Shown here one piece after another: positions 1 through 5,496 of a stretch of 6,165 nucleotides of DNA (position 1 is the stretch's first letter; every line of letters starts with the position of its first letter). Source of the stretch: Bacillota bacterium (GTDB taxonomy: Bacteria; Bacillota; Clostridia; Lachnospirales; Lachnospiraceae); assembly GCA_023389295.1 (NCBI GenBank), contig JAEWEO010000326.1, positions 1 to 6,165 of the forward strand. Direction: 5' to 3'. The notes under the pieces were generated by a model. It was not told where the DNA came from. It saw only the letters and a program-made list of their open reading frames with translations, and ran no database searches. A program made the position numbers and the translations under genes.

Positions 1-132
1 GACGAAAGCTAGGACGAAAGCTAGGACGAAAGCTAGGACGAAAGCAAGAACGAAAGCTAGAACGAAAACTAGAACGAAAGCTAGAACAAAAGCAAGAACG
101 AAAGCAATAACAAATGAAAGAACAAAAGAAAG
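1..132. repeat. 12-bp tandem repeat array, 11 units, truncated by window edge
   Basis: Eleven contiguous 12-bp units based on GACGAAAGCTAG. Units 1-3 are identical. Later units drift (GACGAAAGCAAG, AACGAAAGCTAG, AACAAAAGCAAG, AACAAATGAAAG), so decay increases towards the gene at 174. A further 14-bp direct repeat (122-135 and 137-150, offset 15 bp) and a partial unit at 151-160 extend the decayed tail. The array starts at base 1, so it probably continues to the left. The period is a multiple of three. One forward frame reads Thr-Lys-Ala-Arg repeats and stays open to 214; another reads Arg-Lys-Leu-Gly/Glu repeats and stops at 108-110. It could therefore be the 3' end of an upstream gene or a non-coding repeat; the window cannot decide. 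Confidence 0.93.
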
Positions 133-158
133 AAGCACAAAAGAAAGAAGGACGATAG

Positions 159-166
159 AAGGGGGT
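159..166 (+). promoter_or_regulatory. Shine-Dalgarno site of the GH5 gene, decides the start
   Basis: AAGGGGGT differs from the ideal AAGGAGGT at one base. Its G-run ends 8 nt before the ATG at 174, which is a good spacing, but only 2 nt before the in-frame ATG at 168. The start at 174 is therefore preferred. Confidence 0.65.
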
Positions 167-173
167 AATGAAG

Positions 174-1727
174 ATGGAATTCATCAAGGCTGTAGGGAAA
201 GATCTCTATGTCGGTGAAAAACAGATTCTGCTTAGAGGGTTTGGCCTGGGAGGATGGTTCTTACCGGAAGGGTATATGTGGAAGCTTTATACCAAATGTG
301 ACCGTCCGCGCAGGATGGAGAAGATGATTGAAACACTTTGTGGCAGAGAATATGCGGACAACTTCTGGAGGAGCTATCTGGATGGTTATATTACCGAACA
401 GGATATAGAACTGATTGCAGAGGAAGGGTTTAATTCAGTCCGGCTTCCGTTAAATGCCAGACATCTGTATCATAGTGAGAAGCAGGTGCTTACCATGAAT
501 ATGGATAGCTTATCAAGAATCGACACCTTAATTGAATGGTGCAGAAAGTATCAAATTTATGTAATACTTGATATGCACGGGGCACCAGGTGGCCAGACCG
601 GACAGAATATTGATGATAGCGAAGAAGATCTTCCGGCTCTTTTTATGGAGAAGCGATATGAAGAGGAGCTTGTTTACCTCTGGACAGAGTTTGCTAAGCG
701 TTACAAGGATGAGCCTGTAATTGCAGGCTATGATTTATTAAATGAGCCATTACCAAATTTCTTTAGCCAATATAATGATATGCTGTTGCCCTTGTATCGG
801 AGGCTGATAGAGGAGATACGAAGGATTGATACAAAGCATATGATTATCCTGGAGGGGCTACATTGGTCTACGGACTTCTCCGTATTCGACAGCTTTACCA
901 GGGAAGAAGCAGGGGATAATATAATGCTGCAATTTCATAAGTATTGGAGCAATCCTGACATAGAGAGCATGGAGGTATTTCTTCAGACCGCAAACAGACT
1001 CAATGTGCCGTTGTTCATGGGTGAGGGAGGGGAGAATAATTGTGATTGGTACACCACCTTATTTCCATTACTAGAACAGCATAACATCAGCTGGTCCTTC
1101 TGGAGCTATAAGAAGATGGAGTGTACGAACTCACCAATTACCTTTGCTAGTCCCGAGGGTTGGCCGGAGTTGCTTCATTGGATTGATGGAAAATCAGAGT
1201 TATCCAAAGAGAGAGCTATTCATATTTTTAACTCCTTCCTGCACTCTATCACAAATTTTAAAGTAAATCAGAAGGTGTTAAATGCATTAAAAAGACAGAA
1301 ACCACTTAGAATACCTGCAGAAGCCTATCACGATTACCAAATTCAGTCCAAGAGGGTGATAGGTGCGACACTTCGTGAAACTGACCCAGTCAGCATCATC
1401 TTTGCAAATGGAAAAACCGGAGTCGTTGACTACAGAAGGTATGGAGGAGAAGAACAGAAGGAGGAAGATAACTTATTAGTGCAATTAGTTGAAGGCGACC
1501 GTGTTGGTTATCTATTCTCTTGGGATTTTGATGAGGTAGAGCTAATTGTCAGCGGAGAAGGAGAAGGTATACTAAGTACTATGATAGATACTACCAATAA
1601 AAGATTTAAGGTAAATGGTAAGGGTAACTATAGTTCTGTTATAAAAAACACAGTTAAGGGACAGCAAACAATCTGGCTAGGTTGTGAGAAGGGGACAATT
1701 TTAATTGATTATATTGAATTAAGTTGA
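174..1727 (+). CDS. Glycoside hydrolase family 5 with a CBM6/35-like C-terminal domain, probably cytosolic
   Basis: A beta-glycosidase or endoglucanase of clan GH-A (517 residues from the ATG at 174). The GH5 set is complete and in order: Arg90 in VRLP, His135 in LDMHGAPGG, Asn190-Glu191 in LLNEP (acid/base), His255 in QFHKYW, Glu284 in MGEGGEN (nucleophile) and Trp310 in SFWSYKK. The barrel fills about residues 10-345. Residues 375-517 resemble a divergent CBM6/35 beta-sandwich: PAEAY near the start, EGDRVGYLF in the middle and GTILIDYIELS at the end. There is no signal peptide or membrane segment, so it likely acts on imported oligosaccharides inside the cell, unusual for a CBM-bearing enzyme. 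Substrate cannot be read from the sequence: beta-1,3- or beta-1,4-glucan or a glycoside are all possible. No promoter is visible between the repeat and the gene, so transcription probably starts upstream of the window. An alternative start lies at 168, adding two residues. Confidence 0.9.
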   Translation: MEFIKAVGKDLYVGEKQILLRGFGLGGWFLPEGYMWKLYTKCDRPRRMEKMIETLCGREYADNFWRSYLDGYITEQDIELIAEEGFNSVRLPLNARHLYHSEKQVLTMNMDSLSRIDTLIEWCRKYQIYVILDMHGAPGGQTGQNIDDSEEDLPALFMEKRYEEELVYLWTEFAKRYKDEPVIAGYDLLNEPLPNFFSQYNDMLLPLYRRLIEEIRRIDTKHMIILEGLHWSTDFSVFDSFTREEAGDNIMLQFHKYWSNPDIESMEVFLQTANRLNVPLFMGEGGENNCDWYTTLFPLLEQHNISWSFWSYKKMECTNSPITFASPEGWPELLHWIDGKSELSKERAIHIFNSFLHSITNFKVNQKVLNALKRQKPLRIPAEAYHDYQIQSKRVIGATLRETDPVSIIFANGKTGVVDYRRYGGEEQKEEDNLLVQLVEGDRVGYLFSWDFDEVELIVSGEGEGILSTMIDTTNKRFKVNGKGNYSSVIKNTVKGQQTIWLGCEKGTILIDYIELS

Positions 1728-1890
1728 CCAGAAGAAGGATGAAAAGATTGGAATATAGTAGTAGAGGATAGGACTAGAATCGCTAATTATCAACTATAAG
1801 TTCAAGCTTTACTTGTACTGATTAAAATAGTTTTAAGTTAAAAGGAATGTCACAATACTTTAGCAAATATATTTAAATTAAGAAATATAT

Positions 1891-1897
1891 GGTGGAG
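1891..1897 (+). promoter_or_regulatory. Shine-Dalgarno site of the deacetylase, decides the start
   Basis: GGTGGAG ends 6 nt before the ATG at 1904. The in-frame ATG at 1889 overlaps this site and has only AT-rich DNA before it. Translation therefore most likely begins at 1904, not 1889. No convincing promoter was recognised in the 176-nt gap before this gene. Confidence 0.75.
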
Positions 1898-1903
1898 TAT
1901 ATT

Positions 1904-2713
1904 ATGATTCTTACGAAATTAAAAAAGCTTATGGTAATAGTCTTTATATTTACGGTTTCCTATTTTCTTGGAGGGGGCCTTGCAATGCTAGTAAATGCTC
2001 ATACAAAGGATGTGCTTAAGGAAGCGGGAGGAGAAAACTGGGGACTTGGCTTCTCTACAGAAGGACAGCCACCTACAGCGAATTCAACAGCAGATGAACT
2101 AAAAGAGTTTGATGCCTATTATATAGGAGATACAAGTGAAAAGGTAATATATCTAACCTTCGATGCCGGATATGAGAATGGTTATACTGCAGCAATATTA
2201 GATGCATTAAAAAAACATAATGTAAGTGCAACATTTTTCCTCGTTGGAAATTACATTACCTCCAGCCCGGATCTGGTGAAACGTATGGTGGCTGAGGGAC
2301 ATACAGTAGCAAATCATACCTATTCCCATCCCAATATGTCAAATATATCATCTCTTGATTCTTTTCGTAAAGAGCTGGAGGAATTGGAGTCTTGTTATCA
2401 AGACATAACCGGACAGGAGATGGTGAAATACTATCGTCCTCCACAAGGGAAATATAGTGAAAGCAATTTGAAGATGGCACAGGAACTTGGATATAAAACA
2501 TTTTTTTGGAGCTTAGCTTATGTGGACTGGTATAATGATAAACAGCCTACAAAAGATCAGGCCTTCAAAAAACTCTTAGGTAGAATTCACCCTGGTGCAA
2601 TTGTACTTCTTCATAGTACCTCAAAAACCAATTCGGAAATTTTAGATGAATTGCTATCAAAGTGGGAGGAGATGGGCTATACCTTTAAAACTTTGAATGA
2701 TTTATGCCAATAG
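1904..2713 (+). CDS. pdaA: PdaA-like polysaccharide deacetylase (probable muramic delta-lactam de-N-acetylase)
   Basis: A NodB-fold (CE4) deacetylase of 269 residues. Known PdaA removes the N-acetyl group from muramic acid in spore-cortex peptidoglycan, a step towards the muramic delta-lactam needed for germination. Residues 1-31 form a basic start and hydrophobic core with a V-N-A site before His33, so export by signal peptide or N-terminal anchor is expected. PdaA-specific features follow: NWGLGF (45-50), motif 1 TFDAGYENG (85-93), motif 2 HTYSH (138-142), motif 3 RPPQGKYSE (178-186), the VDWY segment (207-210) and motif 5 HPGAIVLLHSTSKTN (229-243). Motif 1 keeps the catalytic Asp87, but the usual second, metal-binding Asp is Ala88; Bacillus PdaA, as I recall it, has Asn there. 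No cwlD or other cortex gene is adjacent, and a strong terminator follows. Sporulation-specific expression is inferred from the family, not seen. A vegetative peptidoglycan or chitin deacetylase is the alternative. Confidence 0.88.
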   Translation: MILTKLKKLMVIVFIFTVSYFLGGGLAMLVNAHTKDVLKEAGGENWGLGFSTEGQPPTANSTADELKEFDAYYIGDTSEKVIYLTFDAGYENGYTAAILDALKKHNVSATFFLVGNYITSSPDLVKRMVAEGHTVANHTYSHPNMSNISSLDSFRKELEELESCYQDITGQEMVKYYRPPQGKYSESNLKMAQELGYKTFFWSLAYVDWYNDKQPTKDQAFKKLLGRIHPGAIVLLHSTSKTNSEILDELLSKWEEMGYTFKTLNDLCQ

Positions 2714-2750
2714 AAAACAAAGACGTTCGCCCATAGCAAGTGTCTTATAC

Positions 2751-2791
2751 TAAAAAGAAACTCTCAGTACACGGTTGAGAGTTTCTTTTTA
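2751..2791. terminator. Strong intrinsic terminator after the deacetylase, possibly bidirectional
   Basis: A perfect 16-bp stem (2751-2766 with 2776-2791) and a 9-nt loop. The stem core is GAAACTCTCA with TGAGAGTTTC. It is flanked by an A-run on the left and a T-run on the right, so it can work as a rho-independent terminator on either strand. Confidence 0.9.
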
Positions 2792-2829
2792 AATGCAAAG
2801 ATATTATGGATGGTACATCAAGTATCAGG

Positions 2830-2856
2830 TTAATAACTTTTTCAGTAAATTATTAA
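2830..2856. repeat. Short inverted repeat, 7-bp arms
   Basis: TTAATAA (2830-2836) and TTATTAA (2850-2856) are perfect reverse complements with a 13-nt spacer. In DNA this AT-rich it may be chance. Confidence 0.4.
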
Positions 2857-2867
2857 TATATTTATTG

Positions 2868-2913
2868 TTATTTTAATCAAGGAATAATTAATTACGGAAA
2901 AAGATTAAAATAA
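2868..2913. repeat. Near-concentric inverted repeats upstream of the acetyltransferase promoter
   Basis: TTATTTTAATC (2868-2878) and GATTAAAATAA (2903-2913) are perfect 11-bp arms around a 24-nt spacer. Inside the spacer lies a perfect 10-bp palindrome, TAATTAATTA (2885-2894), centred 1 bp from the centre of the outer arms. The structure ends 25 bp before the proposed -35 box at 2939. It could be an operator for a dimeric regulator or a cruciform-prone site. The gap 2714-3071 otherwise holds only the terminator, the promoter and an A-rich leader; no gene was seen in it. Confidence 0.55.
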
Positions 2914-2938
2914 TTTGCAAAAATATATAAATAATTAC

Positions 2939-2967
2939 TAGAAAAATATGGTGTAATTTTATATAAT
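2939..2967 (+). promoter_or_regulatory. Probable sigma-A promoter for the acetyltransferase
   Basis: TAGAAA (2939-2944, 4 of 6 matches to TTGACA), a 17-bp spacer, then a perfect TATAAT (2962-2967). Transcription would start near 2974, giving a leader of about 100 nt that is strongly purine-rich and has no evident hairpin. Confidence 0.55.
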
Positions 2968-3071
2968 GAAAAGAACTTGAGTAGAAAATGAAAGAAAAGC
3001 AATAAAAAAATTAAAGTAAAAGAATACCAAGACTTAGAAAATAGAAAACGAATACAAAGGATGGAACGATA

Positions 3072-3857
3072 ATGCAGAAAGAACATTTTGATCTTATGAA
3101 ATACTTTGAACGTATTAAGTATGAAGGCAGTACCGAAGTAAATTATGACACCTTATATAATATCCATGTGAATCATGCGCTTCATATTCCTTTTGAAAAT
3201 TTGGATGCATACTATCATAAGCCTATTTTTCTGGATAGGGAGGCGATTTTCAAAAAACTTGTATTAGACAGGCGAGGTGGTTATTGCTTTGAAATGAATG
3301 GATTATTATCAGCAGCACTAAAAGAACTCGGTTTCAAGGTAACGGACTTATTAGCAAGGGCAACAATGGATGGTATTAATTTTTTAGCAAAGCTACATCA
3401 CTGCTTGATGGTTGAGCTTGAAGGCAAGAGATGGCTAGTGGACGTTGGATTTGGAACCGATGGAATGACAGCGCCGGTATTACTTCAGGAGAATTTCGAG
3501 CAGCAGCAGTTTGCCCATTCCTTTCGTATTCTTCAGGATATTAAACTTGGATATATATTACAAAAGAAATTTAATGAAGAATATAAGAGTCTATATGCTT
3601 TCACATTAGAAGAATGCTATCCGATGGACTATGTGGTCGCAAACTATTTTACCTCCACATTCCCGGAATCTTTTTTTGTGCAGGTGAAATTCTGCACCAG
3701 ACCAACAAAAGAAGGACGTATTACCTTGACCAATGATCACTTAAAGATTACAGAGTTTGATAGGGTTATTGAGAAGAAAGTAGAAGATGATAAAAACTTC
3801 AATGAATTAATGAAGCAATATTTTAATCTTGATATAAAAAATATACAAAGCGAGTAA
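3072..3857 (+). CDS. nat: Arylamine N-acetyltransferase
   Basis: A 261-residue cytosolic NAT, the usual bacterial length being about 250-280. The family transfers an acetyl group from acetyl-CoA to arylamines, hydrazines or related amines through a Cys thioester. The catalytic triad is visible: Cys72 in RRGGYCFEMN, His109 (or His110) in AKLHHCLMVEL, and Asp124 in WLVDVGFG. The start of the fold is also typical: Leu-His-Ile-Pro-Phe-Glu-Asn-Leu at residues 37-44. There is no signal peptide. The start is supported by GGATGG 7 nt upstream and by normal family alignment at the N terminus. It has its own probable promoter at 2939-2967. The MBL-fold gene begins 73 nt downstream with no terminator between them, so the two may be co-transcribed. 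The physiological substrate is unknown; a role in amine detoxification or in amide formation during secondary metabolism is inference. Confidence 0.93.
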   Translation: MQKEHFDLMKYFERIKYEGSTEVNYDTLYNIHVNHALHIPFENLDAYYHKPIFLDREAIFKKLVLDRRGGYCFEMNGLLSAALKELGFKVTDLLARATMDGINFLAKLHHCLMVELEGKRWLVDVGFGTDGMTAPVLLQENFEQQQFAHSFRILQDIKLGYILQKKFNEEYKSLYAFTLEECYPMDYVVANYFTSTFPESFFVQVKFCTRPTKEGRITLTNDHLKITEFDRVIEKKVEDDKNFNELMKQYFNLDIKNIQSE

Positions 3858-3870
3858 AAACTAGGTCGCC

Positions 3871-3898
3871 TTGCAAATTTCCCACTAAGTAGTAAAAT
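3871..3898 (+). promoter_or_regulatory. Candidate internal promoter before the MBL gene
   Basis: TTGCAA (3871-3876, 4 of 6 matches), a 16-bp spacer, then TAAAAT (3893-3898, 5 of 6). It would start transcription about 25 nt before the ATG at 3931, so the MBL gene may be expressed on its own as well as with the acetyltransferase. Confidence 0.35.
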
Positions 3899-3930
3899 AA
3901 TGGTAGGTATTTTTAGAAAGGGGAAGGAAT

Positions 3931-4626
3931 ATGCCGGAGTTGGTTACATATCAGATCGCAGATAATTTCTATAGCATTGAACAGGGTTTTGTACGAAGTT
4001 TTCTTATCGTTGGAGAAAGGGAAGCACTATTAATTGATACTGGAGTGGGGAATCAGAAGCTTAAGGAATATATTGAGACAATTACCAGACTTCCAATTAC
4101 GGTGGTATTCACACATGCAGATGGCGATCATGTAGGCGGTGCTGACCAGTTTGAGAGACGCTTTATGCATCCAAGTGAATTTGATTATTATGCAAGTAAA
4201 AAAACGAATCAACTTCCAATGGAAGCAATATGGGAGGGTGATATAATTGACCTGGGGAACTATCGTTTTGAAATTATATTAATTCCTGGTCATACTCCGG
4301 GTAGTATTGCCCTGTTAGAAAGGGAAAAACGGTTTTTAATTGGAGGAGACAGTATCCAGACGGGCAATATATTCATGTTTGGAAATGGACGTAACTTTGA
4401 GGCTTATGGCGCCAGTATGAAGAAGCTACAAGGTATTCTCCATGATTTTGAAATAGTATATTCCTCACATCATCAGCTAGCGGTGAATGTAGATATAGTT
4501 AACCTTCTTTCTGCTGCTGCTGATAAAATGATGAATGGTATGGTAGAGGGTGTGCCAGTAGAGCTTGGCTTTGATGTGCCGGTCAAAAGTTATGAAACCG
4601 ATGGCGTGGCATTTTTCGCCTTTTAA
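3931..4626 (+). CDS. Metallo-beta-lactamase-fold hydrolase
   Basis: A 231-residue single-domain MBL-fold protein, close to the usual length of small glyoxalase-II-like hydrolases. Visible motifs: LLIDTG with Asp36, FTHADGDHVGG at residues 60-70, IPGHTPGS with His121, IGGDS with Asp140, and a final SSHHQ with His180/His181. These supply the two-metal site. The first metal motif is HxDxDH rather than the standard HxHxDH, because His64 is replaced by Asp; this may change metal choice or occupancy. There is no signal peptide, so it should be cytosolic. It cannot be assigned a substrate: thioesters, lactones and phosphodiesters are all known in this fold. A true antibiotic beta-lactamase is unlikely given the motif and lack of export. 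The Shine-Dalgarno site is the G-run 3920-3923, 7 nt before the ATG. It lies 73 nt after the acetyltransferase, and a strong new promoter follows it. Confidence 0.9.
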   Translation: MPELVTYQIADNFYSIEQGFVRSFLIVGEREALLIDTGVGNQKLKEYIETITRLPITVVFTHADGDHVGGADQFERRFMHPSEFDYYASKKTNQLPMEAIWEGDIIDLGNYRFEIILIPGHTPGSIALLEREKRFLIGGDSIQTGNIFMFGNGRNFEAYGASMKKLQGILHDFEIVYSSHHQLAVNVDIVNLLSAAADKMMNGMVEGVPVELGFDVPVKSYETDGVAFFAF

Positions 4627-4697
4627 TATATGTTCATAAGACAATAATTTATCTATGGCCGGTAATTTACAAGACTTTATGCTCCTTGAAAAAAGGC

Positions 4698-4726
4698 TTA
4701 ACATTTTTTAAATTTTAACTTATAAT
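4698..4726 (+). promoter_or_regulatory. Near-consensus sigma-A promoter for the DUF3877-like gene
   Basis: TTAACA (4698-4703, 5 of 6 matches), a 17-bp spacer and a perfect TATAAT (4721-4726). The predicted start near 4733 leaves a short 24-nt leader carrying AAAGG (4742-4746), 10 nt before the ATG. This is the best promoter in the window. Confidence 0.8.
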
Positions 4727-4756
4727 AAAGTCTATGAATGGAAAGGTCGTATTTAT

Positions 4757-5299
4757 ATGAATTATGTAAAGTTAGAAAAAGTAATCTGTGATACTATAAA
4801 AGAACAACAAATAAAGCTTGGATACGAAAAGGAAACCATACGTCTGTATTATCCCATGAGTTCACTAGCAAATATTCTTGAAGAAGAGACTACGGATTCA
4901 AAATTAATGGATCAGTATTTAGCGGAATTTGCAAAAAGATCCTCGGACAAGCTTGGAACGATTCAAATTTCACACAAAGCAGACCGTTATTGCATTGCTA
5001 TTCCTCCAGATGGAACAAGCTATGTGCATGAAAATTATCCTGATAATCCATTCTTAGAGGCTCTTATTCAAGTGGTAAGAAAGCATGATAGCACACTTGA
5101 ACAATTACTTAAGGTATTTCGTTCTTTCTCCGAGCATGTGTGCTGTGAGAAGAGTGAGATCGATGAATTTGATTATGTCATCTATTTTACTCAAGATACC
5201 ATGGATGATTATCGGTATTGTATTAAGTTTGATGAGGGGCATACGGTTTATCATCGTTTCCTTCAGAAAGACTATGAGAATCTGATGGCTGAATCATAG
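4757..5299 (+). CDS. Uncharacterised protein, probable DUF3877 family
   Basis: A 180-residue soluble protein without signal peptide or membrane segment. The overall pattern (start MNYVKLEKVICDTIKEQQ, then IRLYYPMSSLANIL, and an acidic end with repeated Tyr and Phe) resembles the DUF3877 family of Firmicutes, known to me only as an uncharacterised family of about this length. That match is from memory and should be treated as tentative. Visible features are an N-terminal amphipathic helix (about 4-20), a central part with IPPDGTSYVHENYPDNPFLEAL (77-98), Cys128-Cys129, and a C-terminal segment rich in Asp, Tyr and Phe (135-175) that looks like beta strands. No catalytic motif is evident. The gene has its own near-consensus promoter and a strong terminator, so it is probably a constitutively expressed single-gene unit. 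Function unknown. Confidence 0.85.
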   Translation: MNYVKLEKVICDTIKEQQIKLGYEKETIRLYYPMSSLANILEEETTDSKLMDQYLAEFAKRSSDKLGTIQISHKADRYCIAIPPDGTSYVHENYPDNPFLEALIQVVRKHDSTLEQLLKVFRSFSEHVCCEKSEIDEFDYVIYFTQDTMDDYRYCIKFDEGHTVYHRFLQKDYENLMAES

Positions 5300-5325
5300 A
5301 AGAAAATAGGATACGCTTTATGTTT

Positions 5326-5369
5326 ATAGGTAAATTGATGCTACTAAGCATACAGTTTACCTATTTTTT
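5326..5369 (+). terminator. Strong intrinsic terminator after the DUF3877-like gene
   Basis: The left arm 5326-5342 (ATAGGTAAATTGATGCT) pairs with 5347-5364 through 17 base pairs, including one G-U pair and one bulged A, around the loop ACTA. Six T residues follow (5364-5369). The inner arm ATGCTAC (5338-5344) is also complementary to GTAGCAT at 5371-5377, so a second, competing hairpin is possible. Confidence 0.88.
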
Positions 5370-5419
5370 CGTAGCATTGTTAAAAGGAAAATGGAAGAAA
5401 CCAATAAGAACTTGATGTT

Positions 5420-5425
5420 TATAAT
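5420..5425 (+). promoter_or_regulatory. Candidate -10 box of the uvsE gene
   Basis: A perfect TATAAT with no good -35 box at 16-18 bp. A TG lies two bases upstream, close to but not exactly an extended -10. Transcription would start near 5432, just before the palindrome at 5438-5454. This is weak evidence; nothing better was found in 5370-5496. Confidence 0.3.
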
Positions 5426-5437
5426 GGGGGCGAAAGG

Positions 5438-5454
5438 TTAACTATATAAGTTAA
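5438..5454. promoter_or_regulatory. Palindrome in the uvsE leader, possible operator
   Basis: TTAACT (5438-5443) and AGTTAA (5449-5454) are perfect 6-bp arms around ATATA. The position between the candidate -10 and the gene suits a repressor site. It does not match the LexA box I know from Bacillus (CGAAC...GTTCG), so SOS control is not supported. Confidence 0.35.
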
Positions 5455-5496
5455 GGTTATAAAATAGAAATTACGGAAAGTGAAGTGAAACAGACG

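Noticed and set aside
1..120. Reverse-strand open frame with a hydrophobic Ala-Phe-Val-Leu repeat
   Set aside because: It arises only from the repeat composition, has no start signal in view, and all convincing genes are on the + strand.
1..132. Possible CRISPR array
   Set aside because: Units are only 12 bp and directly adjacent, with no unique spacers; it is a simple tandem repeat.
1799..1819. Hairpin after the GH5 gene as a terminator (8-nt arms AGTTCAAG and CTTGTACT)
   Set aside because: The stem has a T-T mismatch and no T-run follows; a second AT-only hairpin at 1822-1836 is also too weak.
1845..1870. Sporulation sigma-G-like promoter before the deacetylase (GAATG at 1845-1849)
   Set aside because: The -35 element fits but the matching -10 (CAAATAT) is poor and the spacing is short, so it cannot be supported.
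2256..2501. Reverse-strand open frame inside the deacetylase gene
   Set aside because: It lies wholly within a gene with all family motifs intact and has no family likeness.
2892..3086. Reverse-strand open frame rich in Phe and Leu, resembling a small membrane protein
   Set aside because: Its composition is the mirror of the A-rich leader on the + strand; it overlaps the acetyltransferase start and no ribosome site was evident.
4030..4212. Reverse-strand open frame inside the MBL gene
   Set aside because: It is an antisense shadow of a well-conserved coding region.
4634..4682. Terminator between the MBL gene and the next promoter
   Set aside because: Only weak complementary stretches (CATAAG and TTTATG) were seen, far apart and without a following T-run.
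4477..4704. Reverse-strand open frame across the end of the MBL gene
   Set aside because: It overlaps conserved coding sequence and the forward promoter, with no recognisable product.
5085..5285. Second forward open frame inside the DUF3877-like gene
   Set aside because: It is fully contained in another frame of a gene with good start and stop signals and shows no family features.
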